Shown here one piece after another: positions 45,812-55,154 of a stretch of 64,000 bases of DNA; positions within the stretch are counted from its first letter, which is position 1, and the number at the start of each line of letters is the position of its first letter. Where the stretch lies: contig NZ_LT984895.1 of assembly GCF_900258505.1 (NCBI RefSeq), positions 2,760,842 to 2,824,841 on the forward strand, read 5' to 3'. The notes beneath the pieces are model-generated. The model saw nothing but the letters and a program-made list of their open reading frames with translations. It had not been told where the DNA came from and did no database searches. This DNA is from Brachybacterium timonense (GTDB taxonomy: Bacteria > Actinomycetota > Actinomycetes > Actinomycetales > Dermabacteraceae). The position numbers and the translations under genes were made by a program.

Positions 45812-47152
45812 ATGAATTCTCGTCTCACTCGCCGCAGCCTCTTCGCTGGCGCTGCCACTACCACCGCAGCCGTCGGCCTCACGGGGTGTCTCGCCTCGGG
45901 CGATAGCGGCGACAAGGGAGGCGGCGGTGCTGCCGGCGGCGGCACCGACGGTCCGGTCACAATCCTGGGCGCTTTCGGCGGTCAGGAAGAGGCCGGGTTC
46001 AAGGAGTCGCTGAAAGCGTTCCAGGAAGAAACTGGCATCGAGATCCAGTACACGCCGGATCAGGACTTCACCACGACCGTGCGCCAGCGCATCTCTGCCG
46101 GCGACGCCCCGGACATCGCGATGTTCCCGCAGCCGGGCGGTCTGCTCGAGCAGGCCGAAGCCGGTACCGCGGTGCCGCTGGATGACGTGCTCGACCTGGG
46201 CAAGCTGAAGGAGACCCTGATCCCGGGCTTCCTTGAGTCCGCCACGGCGGAGGACGGCAAGGTCTACGGCGCCCCGATGCGCATGGCCTGCAAGTCCCTG
46301 ATCTGGTACCCGAAGAAGGCCTACGAGGCCGGCGGCTACTCCACTGAGCCGAAGACGATGGAGGAGCTCGCGCAGATCACGCAGAAGATCAAAGACGATC
46401 TGGGCATCGCCCCGTGGTCGGACGCGTGGAACGCCGATCAGGCCACCGGATGGGTGGGGACCGACTGGCTGGAGGAGATCATGCTCCGCCTGCATGGCCC
46501 CGACGTGTACGACCAGTGGACCAAGCATGAGATCCCCTTCAACGACCCGCAGGTGCTGGAGGCCTTCGCGGAGCTCGAGAAGATCCTGCTGGCCGACGGC
46601 AACGTGTTGGGCGGCGCCACCACCATCGTGAACACCCCGTTCTCCGAGGCCCCGCTGCCGCTGTTCGAGGACCCGGCGCGCGCCATGCTGGTGCGCCAGG
46701 GCAACTTCGTGACCGGCTTCTTCCCGGAGGAGATCCTCTCCGCGATGGACGAGGAGGTGGGCGTGTTCGCCATGCCGACCTACGAGGGTGGCTTCGACGG
46801 CCAGCCGATCCTCGGTGGCGGTGACCTGGTGGCGCTGTTCAACAAGGAGAAGGAGGACGCCAAAAAGGTCCTCGAGTTCCTCACCTCGCCCGACTTCGGT
46901 GGCCCGTGGGCGAAGGCCGGTGGCTGGCTGAGCCCCCACAAGACCTTCGACGAATCCAACTATGCGGATGAGACCACCCGTCGGATCGCGAAGATCGCTG
47001 GCGACGCTAAGATGTTCCGCTACGACGGATCCGATCTCATGCCCAACGCCGTCGGCGGCGGCACCTTCTGGACCGGCATGGTCGAGTGGGTAGAGGGCAC
47101 CAAGACTGCTGAGCAGGTCGCCCAGGAGATCGAAGACTCGTGGCCGCAGTGA
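45812..47152 (+). CDS. Sugar ABC transporter substrate-binding lipoprotein
   Basis: 446 residues from the ATG at 45812, AAGGAG upstream. SRLTRRSLFAGAA is a twin-arginine type signal and VGLTGC (Cys26) a lipobox, so it is a Tat-exported lipoprotein. After a Gly-rich linker comes the family-1 sugar-binding fold (VTILGAFGGQEEAGFKESLKAF, DAPDIAMFPQPGGL). Substrate probably an alpha- or beta-glucoside or oligosaccharide; not resolvable. First gene of a four-gene unit with the two permeases and an oxidoreductase. No ATPase gene is present, so a shared MsiK-type ATPase is likely. Confidence 0.93.
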   Translation: MNSRLTRRSLFAGAATTTAAVGLTGCLASGDSGDKGGGGAAGGGTDGPVTILGAFGGQEEAGFKESLKAFQEETGIEIQYTPDQDFTTTVRQRISAGDAPDIAMFPQPGGLLEQAEAGTAVPLDDVLDLGKLKETLIPGFLESATAEDGKVYGAPMRMACKSLIWYPKKAYEAGGYSTEPKTMEELAQITQKIKDDLGIAPWSDAWNADQATGWVGTDWLEEIMLRLHGPDVYDQWTKHEIPFNDPQVLEAFAELEKILLADGNVLGGATTIVNTPFSEAPLPLFEDPARAMLVRQGNFVTGFFPEEILSAMDEEVGVFAMPTYEGGFDGQPILGGGDLVALFNKEKEDAKKVLEFLTSPDFGGPWAKAGGWLSPHKTFDESNYADETTRRIAKIAGDAKMFRYDGSDLMPNAVGGGTFWTGMVEWVEGTKTAEQVAQEIEDSWPQ

Positions 47153-48315
47153 CGAAGGACGATTCGCCGACGGGGGACGCGCCCGCTCCCCCGTCGGCGC
47201 TGGCTGAGCGCGCGCCCTCGCGCAGTGGAGCCAGGCCCCTCAAGATCCTGATCGGCGTCGTCGGGCTCGTGGTCACCGTCTGGGCGATGGCCAACCTGTT
47301 CCTGGCGATGGCACTGTACAAGCAGTGGTTCCTCAATTCCACCGTGCTGATCGGCATCCTGGGCCTCGTGGTCGGGATCGGCGGCGCCATGCTGCTGTTC
47401 CGCTTCCTGAACATGACGATCGAGGGGCTGCCGTCGCGGCTGGGTGAAGGCCTGATCCCCTACGCCTTCCTGCTGCCGGGCTTCTCCTTCATCGGTCTCA
47501 TGCTGATCTACCCGACGATCCAGACCATCGTGTATTCGTTCGCGAACGCGAATTCCACGGACTGGGTCGGGTTCAAGAACTACAAAGACATCTTCCAGGA
47601 CGCTTACTTCCGCAGCGCCCTGTTCAACAACCTGCTGTGGATCCTGATCGTTCCGATCATCACAGTCGGCTTCGGTCTGGCGGTGGCGGTTCTCGCAGAC
47701 AAGCTCTCCGCCACAGGCGAGAAGGTCTCCAAGTCGATGGTCTTCTTGCCGATGTCGATCAGCTTCGTGGGCGCTTCGACGATCTGGGGTCTGGTCTATG
47801 CGGTCAACTCCCCCGGCGCTGCGCAGACGGGTCTGCTCAACGCCGTGGTGGTGGCTCTCGGCGGCGATCCACAGCCGTGGCTGCAGATCGACACGGCGCG
47901 GCTGAACTCACTGCTGCTGATGGTGATCCTGATCTGGCTGCAGACGGGCTTCGCCATGGTGCTGCTGAGCTCGGCCATCAAGGCGGTGCCTGAGGACACG
48001 GTCGAAGCGGGGCGCATCGACGGCGCCTCGGAGTTCCGGATCTTCTGGTCGATCGTGTTCCCGCAGGTGCGCGCCACGTTGCTGGCCGTGTTCATCACGG
48101 TGCTGATCCTGGTGCTGAAGGTCTTCGACATCATCTACGTGATGACGAACGGCCGGAACAACACCGATGTGATCGCGAACCTGTTCTTCCGCCGTCTGTT
48201 CGTGGACGGCAATGCCGGGCATGCCTCCGCGATCGTTGTGGTGCTGCTGATCCTGATCATCCCGATCCTGATCTACCAGGTGCGGGCGTACAAGGCGCAG
48301 GAGGCGAACCGATGA
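47140..48315 (+). CDS. Sugar ABC transporter permease (MalF-like)
   Basis: 391 residues, with about eight hydrophobic segments and an extended N-terminus of about 100 residues holding two extra helices. The EAA loop EDTVEAGRIDGASEFRIFWSIVFPQ (about 285-310) contacts the ATPase. Starts with GTG at 47140, 13 bp inside the preceding gene; a GTG at 47149 (4-bp overlap) is the alternative. Confidence 0.93.
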   Translation: MAAVTKDDSPTGDAPAPPSALAERAPSRSGARPLKILIGVVGLVVTVWAMANLFLAMALYKQWFLNSTVLIGILGLVVGIGGAMLLFRFLNMTIEGLPSRLGEGLIPYAFLLPGFSFIGLMLIYPTIQTIVYSFANANSTDWVGFKNYKDIFQDAYFRSALFNNLLWILIVPIITVGFGLAVAVLADKLSATGEKVSKSMVFLPMSISFVGASTIWGLVYAVNSPGAAQTGLLNAVVVALGGDPQPWLQIDTARLNSLLLMVILIWLQTGFAMVLLSSAIKAVPEDTVEAGRIDGASEFRIFWSIVFPQVRATLLAVFITVLILVLKVFDIIYVMTNGRNNTDVIANLFFRRLFVDGNAGHASAIVVVLLILIIPILIYQVRAYKAQEANR

Positions 48316-49172
48316 TGGGACGCATGAAGGATGGGCGCCCCCGCTCGCTGGTCGCGATCATCACCATGGTGGTGCTGTCGATCCTGTGGACGGTGCCGAC
48401 GGTGGGACTGCTGGTCACGTCCTTCCGTGATCGTGTGTCGGTGGCCCGCACCGGATGGTGGACGGCGCTCGTCGACCCGCTCGGCGCGGGATGGACGATG
48501 GACAACTACGCCCGCGTGTTCCAGAGCACCTCGCTCGGTAGCTCACTGGTGAACTCGATCGCGGTGGCGATCCCCGGAACGGTTCTGCCGATCATGTTCG
48601 CGGCGTTCGCCGCCTACGCGTTCACGTTCATGAAGTTCCCCGGGCGGGAGCTGCTGTTCGTGATCATCGTGGCGCTGATGGTGGTGCCGATCCAGGTCGC
48701 CTTCCAGCCGATGCTGAACCTGCTCGGACCGCGCGGTCTGGGCATCTCCGGCGAGTTCGTGGCCGTCTGGCTGCTGCACACCGGTTTCGGTATGCCGCTG
48801 GCGATCTACACGCTGCGCAACTACATGTCGAGTCTGCCGAGCTCCGTGGTGGAGAGCGCGAAGATCGACGGTGCCTCGCATTTCCAGACGTTCTGGCGAC
48901 TCGTGGCACCGATGTCTATGCCGGCTATCGCTGCGTTCGCCACGCTCCAGTTCATCTGGGTGTGGAACGACCTGCTGATCGCGAAGCTGTTCCTCTCGGG
49001 CAGCACGGCCACGGTGATCGTGGATCTGCAGCAGATGCTGGGCACGCAGGGTCAGGGCCAGGAGCTGTTGACCGCCGGCGCCTTCGTCTCGATGGTGATC
49101 CCGATGATCGTGTTCTTCTCCCTGCAGCGTTTCCTGGTGCGCGGTATGACGGCCGGCTCTGTGAAGGGCTGA
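48312..49172 (+). CDS. Sugar ABC transporter permease (MalG-like)
   Basis: 286 residues, six hydrophobic segments. The EAA loop SSVVESAKIDGASHFQTFWRLVAP (about 173-197) is typical of MalG/AglG-type permeases. Overlaps the preceding stop by 4 bp. Forms the channel with the other permease. Confidence 0.93.
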   Translation: MMGRMKDGRPRSLVAIITMVVLSILWTVPTVGLLVTSFRDRVSVARTGWWTALVDPLGAGWTMDNYARVFQSTSLGSSLVNSIAVAIPGTVLPIMFAAFAAYAFTFMKFPGRELLFVIIVALMVVPIQVAFQPMLNLLGPRGLGISGEFVAVWLLHTGFGMPLAIYTLRNYMSSLPSSVVESAKIDGASHFQTFWRLVAPMSMPAIAAFATLQFIWVWNDLLIAKLFLSGSTATVIVDLQQMLGTQGQGQELLTAGAFVSMVIPMIVFFSLQRFLVRGMTAGSVKG

Positions 49173-49202
49173 CCGCCTCTGCTGTATTCGGGCGTGACTC
49201 GT

Positions 49203-49233
49203 GACGGCCTCCGGCGCTGAGCCGGGGGCCGTC
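49203..49233 (+). terminator. Terminator hairpin after the ABC permease genes
   Basis: GACGGCC..CCGG and CCGG..GGCCGTC make a stem with one mismatch around CGCTGAG. It is 31 bp after the stop. It separates the ABC genes from the oxidoreductase, which has its own -10 box. Confidence 0.55.
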
Positions 49234-49349
49234 GCAGTCTGTATCGCGCCGTGCGGGACGCGCGGCGTTGAGGAGAGTCGTTGCTCTGCTGGGGGGCGGG
49301 ATCGGTTCCTCACGGGACGCGCGCCGTCCCGTTCGTCAGGGGGCACCGC

Positions 49350-49355
49350 TAGATT
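49350..49355 (+). promoter_or_regulatory. -10 box of the oxidoreductase gene
   Basis: TAGATT ends 6 nt before the ATG at 49362; no ribosome-binding site. Confidence 0.5.
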
Positions 49356-49361
49356 GGACGT

Positions 49362-50405
49362 ATGTCCGCGCAGACCCTGTCCCTGCCCCCGCACGGCGTG
49401 CTCGACCCTGCAACTGCTCCGCCGCTGCGTTGGGGCGTCATCTCTCCTGGCTCCATCGCTGAACAGTTCACTGCCACGATGCATCGCGCAACGGCGTCGC
49501 GCGTGGTCGCGGTCGCCTCTCGCTCCCAGGACCGTGCCGACGCGTTCGCCGCGAAACACGGCATCGAGGCGGCCTTCGCAGGCCCTGAGGCCATGCTCGC
49601 CGCGGGCGGTCTCGACGCGGTGTACATCGCCTCGCCGCATGCGCAGCATCACGAGCTCGCCCGCCCCGTGCTGGAGGCTGGGGTGCCGGTGCTGGTGGAG
49701 AAGGCGTTCACACTCAACGAGTCGCAGGCTCGTGACCTGCTTGATCTGGCGCAGCAGCGCGGCGTGTTCGCGATGGAGGCCATGTGGGCCCGTTTCCTGC
49801 CGCAGTACGGGCTGCTGCGTGCAGTGATCAGCGAGGGACTGATCGGTGAGGTGATCCAGGTCGAGGCGGATCACGGGCAGGCGTTCCCGGAGGCTCCGGC
49901 TCACCGTCTGTACGCGCCGGAACTGGGTGGCGGTGCCCTGCTGGACCTAGGTGTGTATCCGCTGTCTCTCGCGCAGATGCTGCTGGGTGACCTGCAGGAT
50001 CCGGCGATCCGTGGGGAGCTGACCGCGACGGGTGTGGATGCGTTCGCGGGGGTGGTGGCGCGCGGTGAGCGCGGCGGCTGGGCGGTCGTGTCCACGACGC
50101 TGCGGGCACGCACGGCAAACCGTGCGGTCATTGCGGGCACGCGTGGCCGCGTCGTGCTGCCGTCACCGTTCTATGCGCCCGGCGATGTCGAGGTGGTGCT
50201 CGATGATGGCCGCACGGCCTCGTGGTCCCATCCCGGGGACGTGGACGACGGTATGGCGTTCGAGATAGCGGAGGCCGCGCGCTGCATCACGGCAGGCGAG
50301 TCGCAGTCTGCGCTGATGACGTGGAAGGACACGCTCAGCGTCATGCACACGATGGATGCGGTGCGCTCGGCGCTCGGCGTCACCTACCCGGGGGAGGCAC
50401 ACTGA
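49362..50405 (+). CDS. Gfo/Idh/MocA family oxidoreductase
   Basis: 347 residues. Rossmann segment LRWGVISPGSIAEQFTATM (about 23-41); catalytic-lysine motif LVEKAFTLNESQA (about 111-123), a form of EKP; LDLGVYPLSLAQM (about 195-207). Looks like the dihydrodiol/sugar dehydrogenase type and probably acts on the sugar imported by the adjacent ABC transporter. Its stop overlaps the tmk ATG (TGATG), so it is translationally coupled to an essential nucleotide kinase. Confidence 0.9.
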   Translation: MSAQTLSLPPHGVLDPATAPPLRWGVISPGSIAEQFTATMHRATASRVVAVASRSQDRADAFAAKHGIEAAFAGPEAMLAAGGLDAVYIASPHAQHHELARPVLEAGVPVLVEKAFTLNESQARDLLDLAQQRGVFAMEAMWARFLPQYGLLRAVISEGLIGEVIQVEADHGQAFPEAPAHRLYAPELGGGALLDLGVYPLSLAQMLLGDLQDPAIRGELTATGVDAFAGVVARGERGGWAVVSTTLRARTANRAVIAGTRGRVVLPSPFYAPGDVEVVLDDGRTASWSHPGDVDDGMAFEIAEAARCITAGESQSALMTWKDTLSVMHTMDAVRSALGVTYPGEAH

Positions 50406-51154
50406 TGAATGCCGTTCCAGCGCTGCCTTTCGACGCGGACCGTCTGCAGCTGGATGTTCCCACGCCGCGCACGCCGCGCCGCGGCATGTTCCTCTCCTTC
50501 GAGGGCGGGGATGGGGCTGGCAAGTCCACTCAGATGGCGATGCTGCGCCGGCATCTGATCGAGGAGCGCATGGTCTCTGAAGATCTGGTGCTGTCCACGC
50601 GTGAGCCCGGCGGCACCGAACTGGGAGAGCAGATCCGTTCTCTGCTGCTGCATGGTGGTCACGTCGATGAGCGCGCGGAGGCGCTGCTGTACGCGGCTGA
50701 TCGGGCCCATCACATCGCCACGGTGGTGCGTCCTCATCTGGCGCGCGGTGGGCTGGTGCTCGCGGATCGCTATATCGACTCATCCATCGCCTATCAGGGG
50801 GCGGGCCGCCTGTTGGAGCCGTCGCAGATCGCGGCGCTGTCACTGTGGGCCACTGACGGCCTCATGCCGCATCGCACGATCCTGCTGGACCTTGACCCGT
50901 CGGTGCTGAACGAGCGGCGGGAGGCGAACAGCCAGGATCGTCTCGAACAGGCCGGTTTCTCCTTCCATGACGCTGTGCGTCAGCAGTTCCTCGCGCTCGC
51001 TGAGGCCGATCCTGAGCGGTTCACCGTGATCGATGGTTCCCTGCCGCGCGAGGAGGTTCACCGCCGCGTGCTGGAGTCGATCGATGATCTCCTCGAGACC
51101 GTGGATCCCACCTTCGAGCCGCCCACGCCGGTGTCTCATCGGGACGAGCTGTGA
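50405..51154 (+). CDS. tmk: Thymidylate kinase
   Basis: 249 residues, with an N-terminal extension of about 25 residues. P-loop FEGGDGAGKST (about 33-43), STREPGGTELGEQIR, DRY-type ADRYIDSSIAYQGAGR, and a LID region with REANSQDRLE. Phosphorylates dTMP to dTDP. Upstream overlap with the oxidoreductase; downstream overlap by 4 bp with holB, the usual partner. Confidence 0.95.
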   Translation: MNAVPALPFDADRLQLDVPTPRTPRRGMFLSFEGGDGAGKSTQMAMLRRHLIEERMVSEDLVLSTREPGGTELGEQIRSLLLHGGHVDERAEALLYAADRAHHIATVVRPHLARGGLVLADRYIDSSIAYQGAGRLLEPSQIAALSLWATDGLMPHRTILLDLDPSVLNERREANSQDRLEQAGFSFHDAVRQQFLALAEADPERFTVIDGSLPREEVHRRVLESIDDLLETVDPTFEPPTPVSHRDEL

Positions 51155-52290
51155 GTGTGTGGGCTGAGGTCGTCGGCCAAGAGCCGGCGGTCCAGCAGTT
51201 TCGCCGTGCGGCCTCTCCGGAAGGATCCCTTGCGCAGGCGTGGCTGGTGACGGGTCCGCCCGGTTCTGGGCGCTCCACGGCTGCTCGGGCGTTCGCTGCC
51301 ACTCTGCAGTGCGAGGAGGGCACAGGCTGCGGCCAGTGCCAGGCGTGTCGAACCGTGACTGCTGGCACGCATCCCGACGTCACGGTGGTGACCACGGACA
51401 AGCTGTCGATCTCCAAGGAGGAGGTGCGGGGCCTTGTGCTCACGGCGCAGCAGGCGCCGGCCACGGGGCATCGTCGCGTGGTGATCGTCGAGGATGCGGA
51501 TCGGATGAGCCCGGGCACCTTCAATGTGCTGCTGAAGGCCATCGAGGAGCCGCCGCCGCTGACAGTGTGGATGCTGTGCGCGCCGTCCGCGCAAGATCTG
51601 GCGCCGACGATCCGCTCACGCTGCCGTGTGGTGACGCTGTCTCTTCCCTCGCCACAGGTGGTAGCTGACCTGCTGGTGCGCCGTGATGGGGTGGATCCTG
51701 ACCGAGCTGAGCGGGCTGCGCGCGCAGCGCAGGGGCATATCGGGCTCGCCTTGCGATACGCGACGCAGGACGGTGCGCTGGCTGCTCGCGAGGACTCGGC
51801 GCGAGAGCTGCTCGGGCTCCGCGGTGTCGGGCAGGCAGTGCTGGCGGCGCAGGCTCTCGTGGAGCGCGCCACGGCGGAGGCGAAGGAGCATGCCGACGCG
51901 GTAGCAGCCGAGGAACGTGAGCATTTCCTCCGTTCGGCAGGGATCGACGACGGCCGGGTGCCGCCCGCTCTGCGTTCGCAGGTCAAGCAGCTGGAAGAGG
52001 ATGCGAAGCGTCGGCAGACCCGGCTTGTGCGTGATGTGCTGGACCGCTACCTGCTGGATGCCCACTCGGTGCTGCGCGATGTGCTGATGCTGCAGCTCAA
52101 CGCGGGGCGGGAGCTGGTGAATCCGGGGGTTCGCCAGGACATCGAGGCGACGGCAGGGCGCGGATCGGCGCTCGTGACGGTGGAACTGCTCGATGCTGTG
52201 CAGACCAGTCGCAGGCGCATCGCCGGAAATGTGCCTCCGTTGCTCGCTGTCGAGGCGCTGCTGGCGCGCGTCGCGATCAGTCTTCGCTGA
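51151..52290 (+). CDS. holB: DNA polymerase III subunit delta prime
   Basis: 379 residues from a GTG that overlaps the tmk stop (GTGA). AAA+ clamp-loader fold; the P-loop is GPPGSGRST with Arg in place of Lys, as expected for a subunit that does not hydrolyse ATP. Zinc site CEEGTGCGQCQAC (about 52-64), then EDADRMSPGTFNVLLKAIEEPP, and the SRC motif TIRSRCRVVTL. Loads the sliding clamp. Converges on DUF3027, with 14 bp of overlap. Confidence 0.94.
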   Translation: MSVWAEVVGQEPAVQQFRRAASPEGSLAQAWLVTGPPGSGRSTAARAFAATLQCEEGTGCGQCQACRTVTAGTHPDVTVVTTDKLSISKEEVRGLVLTAQQAPATGHRRVVIVEDADRMSPGTFNVLLKAIEEPPPLTVWMLCAPSAQDLAPTIRSRCRVVTLSLPSPQVVADLLVRRDGVDPDRAERAARAAQGHIGLALRYATQDGALAAREDSARELLGLRGVGQAVLAAQALVERATAEAKEHADAVAAEEREHFLRSAGIDDGRVPPALRSQVKQLEEDAKRRQTRLVRDVLDRYLLDAHSVLRDVLMLQLNAGRELVNPGVRQDIEATAGRGSALVTVELLDAVQTSRRRIAGNVPPLLAVEALLARVAISLR

Positions 52291-53146
52291 CCTGCGTGCC
52301 CTCGGCGTTGGCATCAGCATCGTCCGACGGTGCGCCGTCGGCGTTGGCCTCGTAGGCGACGTCAAGCTCATCCACAACGACGCCCGTCGCGCGGGGGATC
52401 TCCCGGTCCCTGTCCTCCTGGCCGGTTTCCGAGTGCGCGCCGCAGCCGTAGCCCAGGTGCACCACGCGACCGTCGGCCGGGGACCATTCGTTCGTGCACA
52501 CGCCGAACTCGCTGCGCAGCGATCCGGACAGCAGCATGAGGAAACCGCAGCTGGAGCACGGTGCAGGGATCGTTCCGCGGCGGCGACGCTTCGAGACGGG
52601 ACGGGGCCCGAAATCGCTGTTGACCCACCGATCGGCGGCGTCGGTGCGACCTTCGCGGGACAGCACGCGCACGCGCCCTAAGCCGAGCTCCCACTGCGCG
52701 AGCCGGTCGGCGTCCTCGTCACCGGTGGCCTCATAGCCCTGTTCGAGTCGATCGTCCTGCTCCCGGTAGGGCAGCAGATCGTCGGCGCCGACGTCCTCCG
52801 GCTTCAGCCGCTCCGCCCACGGCTGCCATGCGGGTGCGAGCAGCGCATCCTCGCCTGGCAGCAGCGCGGTCTCGGAGACGGTCGCTGTCTTGGCCCGCGG
52901 TGCACGAGAGAGCACAACGATCCACGACCAGCCGTGGTAGCCGGGCATGGTGCACTCGAAAACATGCGTGACCAGGCGATCGCTGCCGGCCTCCACGCGC
53001 AGATGCTCGCCGACCTGGCCGGGCTCGGTGACCTCCTCAAGGGCCTCGCGCGCCAGGTCGACAGCGGCAGCGCCGATCGCGTCGAGCTTCGGCTTCGCCG
53101 TGCGCGGGCGACGCGGAGCGGTCGGTACGGCGGAAGAGTCCGTCAT
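52277..53146 (-). CDS. DUF3027 protein
   Basis: 289 residues. Conserved segment TGYHGWSW-like (MPGYHGWSWIVVLSRAPR) and a zinc-ribbon of CSSC (about 205-208) with CTNEWSP and GCGAHSE contributing more Cys. Family known in Actinobacteria, usually beside the small cold-shock protein as here (4 bp after it). Function unknown. The last 30 residues are acidic and Ala/Asp-rich. Confidence 0.88.
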   Translation of the reverse strand: MTDSSAVPTAPRRPRTAKPKLDAIGAAAVDLAREALEEVTEPGQVGEHLRVEAGSDRLVTHVFECTMPGYHGWSWIVVLSRAPRAKTATVSETALLPGEDALLAPAWQPWAERLKPEDVGADDLLPYREQDDRLEQGYEATGDEDADRLAQWELGLGRVRVLSREGRTDAADRWVNSDFGPRPVSKRRRRGTIPAPCSSCGFLMLLSGSLRSEFGVCTNEWSPADGRVVHLGYGCGAHSETGQEDRDREIPRATGVVVDELDVAYEANADGAPSDDADANAEGTQVSED

Positions 53147-53150
53147 CGGG

Positions 53151-53537
53151 TCAGGCCTCGAAGTTGTCGGCGACAGCGCGCATCACCGTGGCGATCTTCT
53201 GGGAATGGCCGCGGTCGGGGTAGCGGCCCTGACGCAGCCCATTGGATGCGTCATCGAGCAAGCGAATCAGGTCCTCGACCATGCCGGCCATGTCCTGCGG
53301 CTTCGGACGCCGGGCGCGCATCACCGACGGCGCAGGGTCGACCAGTTGCAGCGTCAGAACCTGCGGGCCGCGTCGACCGTCCACCATGTCGAAGTCGACC
53401 TTGGTGCCGGGACGCAGCGTCGTCACACCGCCCGGGAGGTTCGAGGCATGCACGTACACGCTCTGACCGTCCTCGTCGTCGAGGACGAAGCCGAAGCCCT
53501 TGTCGGCGTCGTAGAACTTCACCTTGCCACGTGGCAC
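53151..53537 (-). CDS. Cold-shock domain protein with C-terminal extension
   Basis: 128 residues from GTG at 53537. Cold-shock fold with KVKFYDADKGFGFV (RNP1, about 5-18) and SVYVHASNL (RNP2). The 60-residue extension after the domain is helical (MVEDLIRLLDDASNG). Binds single-stranded nucleic acid; acts as an RNA chaperone. Upstream of and probably co-transcribed with DUF3027. Confidence 0.9.
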   Translation of the reverse strand: MPRGKVKFYDADKGFGFVLDDEDGQSVYVHASNLPGGVTTLRPGTKVDFDMVDGRRGPQVLTLQLVDPAPSVMRARRPKPQDMAGMVEDLIRLLDDASNGLRQGRYPDRGHSQKIATVMRAVADNFEA

Positions 53538-53726
53538 TCGGATCCCGTCCTTGTCTGGTGCTCTGACATCCGCTGGATATGGGGCACGGCGCCTCGACGG
53601 CGTACGTGGAACCTGCGGTGTGTGCTGCTTGTTGTCTGTGTGCTCTGTGCGGGCGCCACGCGGGCACCAGCGACGGTCCAGTCTAATCGACCCGTGCTGG
53701 GAGGACCAGACGATGGCGGTGTCACA

Positions 53727-55154
53727 TCAGCGTCGCAGATGCGCGGGGATCTCCTGCGGGGCACGCAGCACTCTCCCGCCTCGGGGAGCCGGCGCGTCGG
53801 CATCCTGCGGTGTGGGGGTGAGCTGTGCCCATCCTGGCAGGCCGACGCCAGCGAGCACGGCATCGAGGATGAATGCGGTGAGCCCCCACACCAGCACGTC
53901 GTCGGGAAGATCGAAGAGGGGGCCGACGCTGCGACCGTCGAGCAGCCCGCCACCGCGTCGGCCGAGTTCGCTGAGCGAGCCTTCGCCCACGAGCGGCACC
54001 CACACCACACGCTCCACCTCAATGGGATCCACCACACTCACCGGCGGCTGCTGCGACGCCCAGGCGAGCACGGGTGTGACCAGACGGCCGCGATGCGGCA
54101 TCGGCACCGGGGCGAAGGCCCCGAGAACCTGCACCTGCTCGGGGTCAAGCCCGACCTCCTCACGGGCCTCGCGCAGTGCTGTGGCCATCGCATCGGCATC
54201 CTGGGGCTCGACCCCGCCGCCGGGCAGCGCGAACTGTCCGGGCTGCGAACGCAGCGTGCGCCCCCGCTCATGCAGGAGCACGCGCGCCTGCACCAGGGAC
54301 GTGCCGGTGATGAGCACGAGCACGGCACTGTGCCGCATTGACGGCGCATCAACCAGTGCAGCCTCGTCGCGGTGCAGCAGTTCCTGCATGCCATCCGTCG
54401 CCGAGCCGTCAGCACGCGCAGCCAGATCGGCAAGGAAGGCCGGCACGGATAGGGCCTGAGGCGCATCCGGCTCCTGGGCTGCGGGGCACAGGTCAGCGAG
54501 CACGCAGCGGCCGCACTGCGGCGCACGGGCGGTGCAGACCCGTCGGCCGTGCAGGATCAGTCGCAGCGACAGGTCAGCACCGTCCGTGTACGGCACGGCG
54601 CTGTCGGTCGTCTCCCGCTCACGCTGCGCGAGCACGTCCTTTTCGACTCGCTGCGCATCGCGCGAGGACGTCCATCCGAGGCGAGCGGCCAGCCGCATGA
54701 CATGGGTGTCGACCGCCAGCGCGTCCTGCCCGAACCACACGCCCCGCACCACCAGAGCGGTTTTACGCCCCACCCCGCTGAGCGCCTCGAGCGCCTGCTG
54801 GTCCTCGGGGACCTCGCCACTGTGCCGCTCGAGCAGCTGCGCGGCGAGCGAACGGATCCGATGCGCACGGGTGGGACCCATGCCGAGCGGCCGCAGGAGA
54901 GCAGCCAGGCCGTCCTCATCGGCGCTGGCGAGCGCGGAGGCATCCGGCCAGCGGGAGAAGAGCTCACCGGTCACCGCGTTCACGCGCTGGTCGGTGGTCT
55001 GGGCGGAGAGGACCGTCGCCACCAGCAGTTCGAAGGCGCTACTGTACTCAAGCTCGGTGCGGGCGATCGGATAGGCGGCGGCCAGGCGCGCGGCGACCTG
55101 ACGCAGCGGCGCGCTCGGGCACCCGGACGCTGGTGCAGCTGCAGTGGTAGGCAT
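53727..55154 (-). CDS. nth: Endonuclease III (Nth) fused to a CoA-pyrophosphatase-like NUDIX domain
   Basis: 475 residues in one frame, GGGGAGGAG upstream. Residues 15-230: Nth, with LLVATVLSAQTTDQRVN, helix-hairpin-helix LEALSGVGRKTALVV containing the catalytic Lys, Asp in VDTHVMRL, and the 4Fe-4S ligands C-x6-C-x2-C-x5-C (CTARAPQCGRCVLADLC). Residues 280-450: NUDIX with LRSQPGQFALPGGGVEP and TALREAREEVGLD, the UPF0035/CoAse pattern. A glycosylase that removes oxidised pyrimidines thus joined to a nucleotide-diphosphatase; the two are separate neighbours in mycobacteria. Divergent from crp. Confidence 0.92.
   Translation of the reverse strand: MPTTAAAPASGCPSAPLRQVAARLAAAYPIARTELEYSSAFELLVATVLSAQTTDQRVNAVTGELFSRWPDASALASADEDGLAALLRPLGMGPTRAHRIRSLAAQLLERHSGEVPEDQQALEALSGVGRKTALVVRGVWFGQDALAVDTHVMRLAARLGWTSSRDAQRVEKDVLAQRERETTDSAVPYTDGADLSLRLILHGRRVCTARAPQCGRCVLADLCPAAQEPDAPQALSVPAFLADLAARADGSATDGMQELLHRDEAALVDAPSMRHSAVLVLITGTSLVQARVLLHERGRTLRSQPGQFALPGGGVEPQDADAMATALREAREEVGLDPEQVQVLGAFAPVPMPHRGRLVTPVLAWASQQPPVSVVDPIEVERVVWVPLVGEGSLSELGRRGGGLLDGRSVGPLFDLPDDVLVWGLTAFILDAVLAGVGLPGWAQLTPTPQDADAPAPRGGRVLRAPQEIPAHLRR

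Noticed and set aside
48543..49904. 453-codon minus-strand frame
   Set aside because: Antisense of the ABC permease and oxidoreductase genes; His/Arg/Gln-rich.
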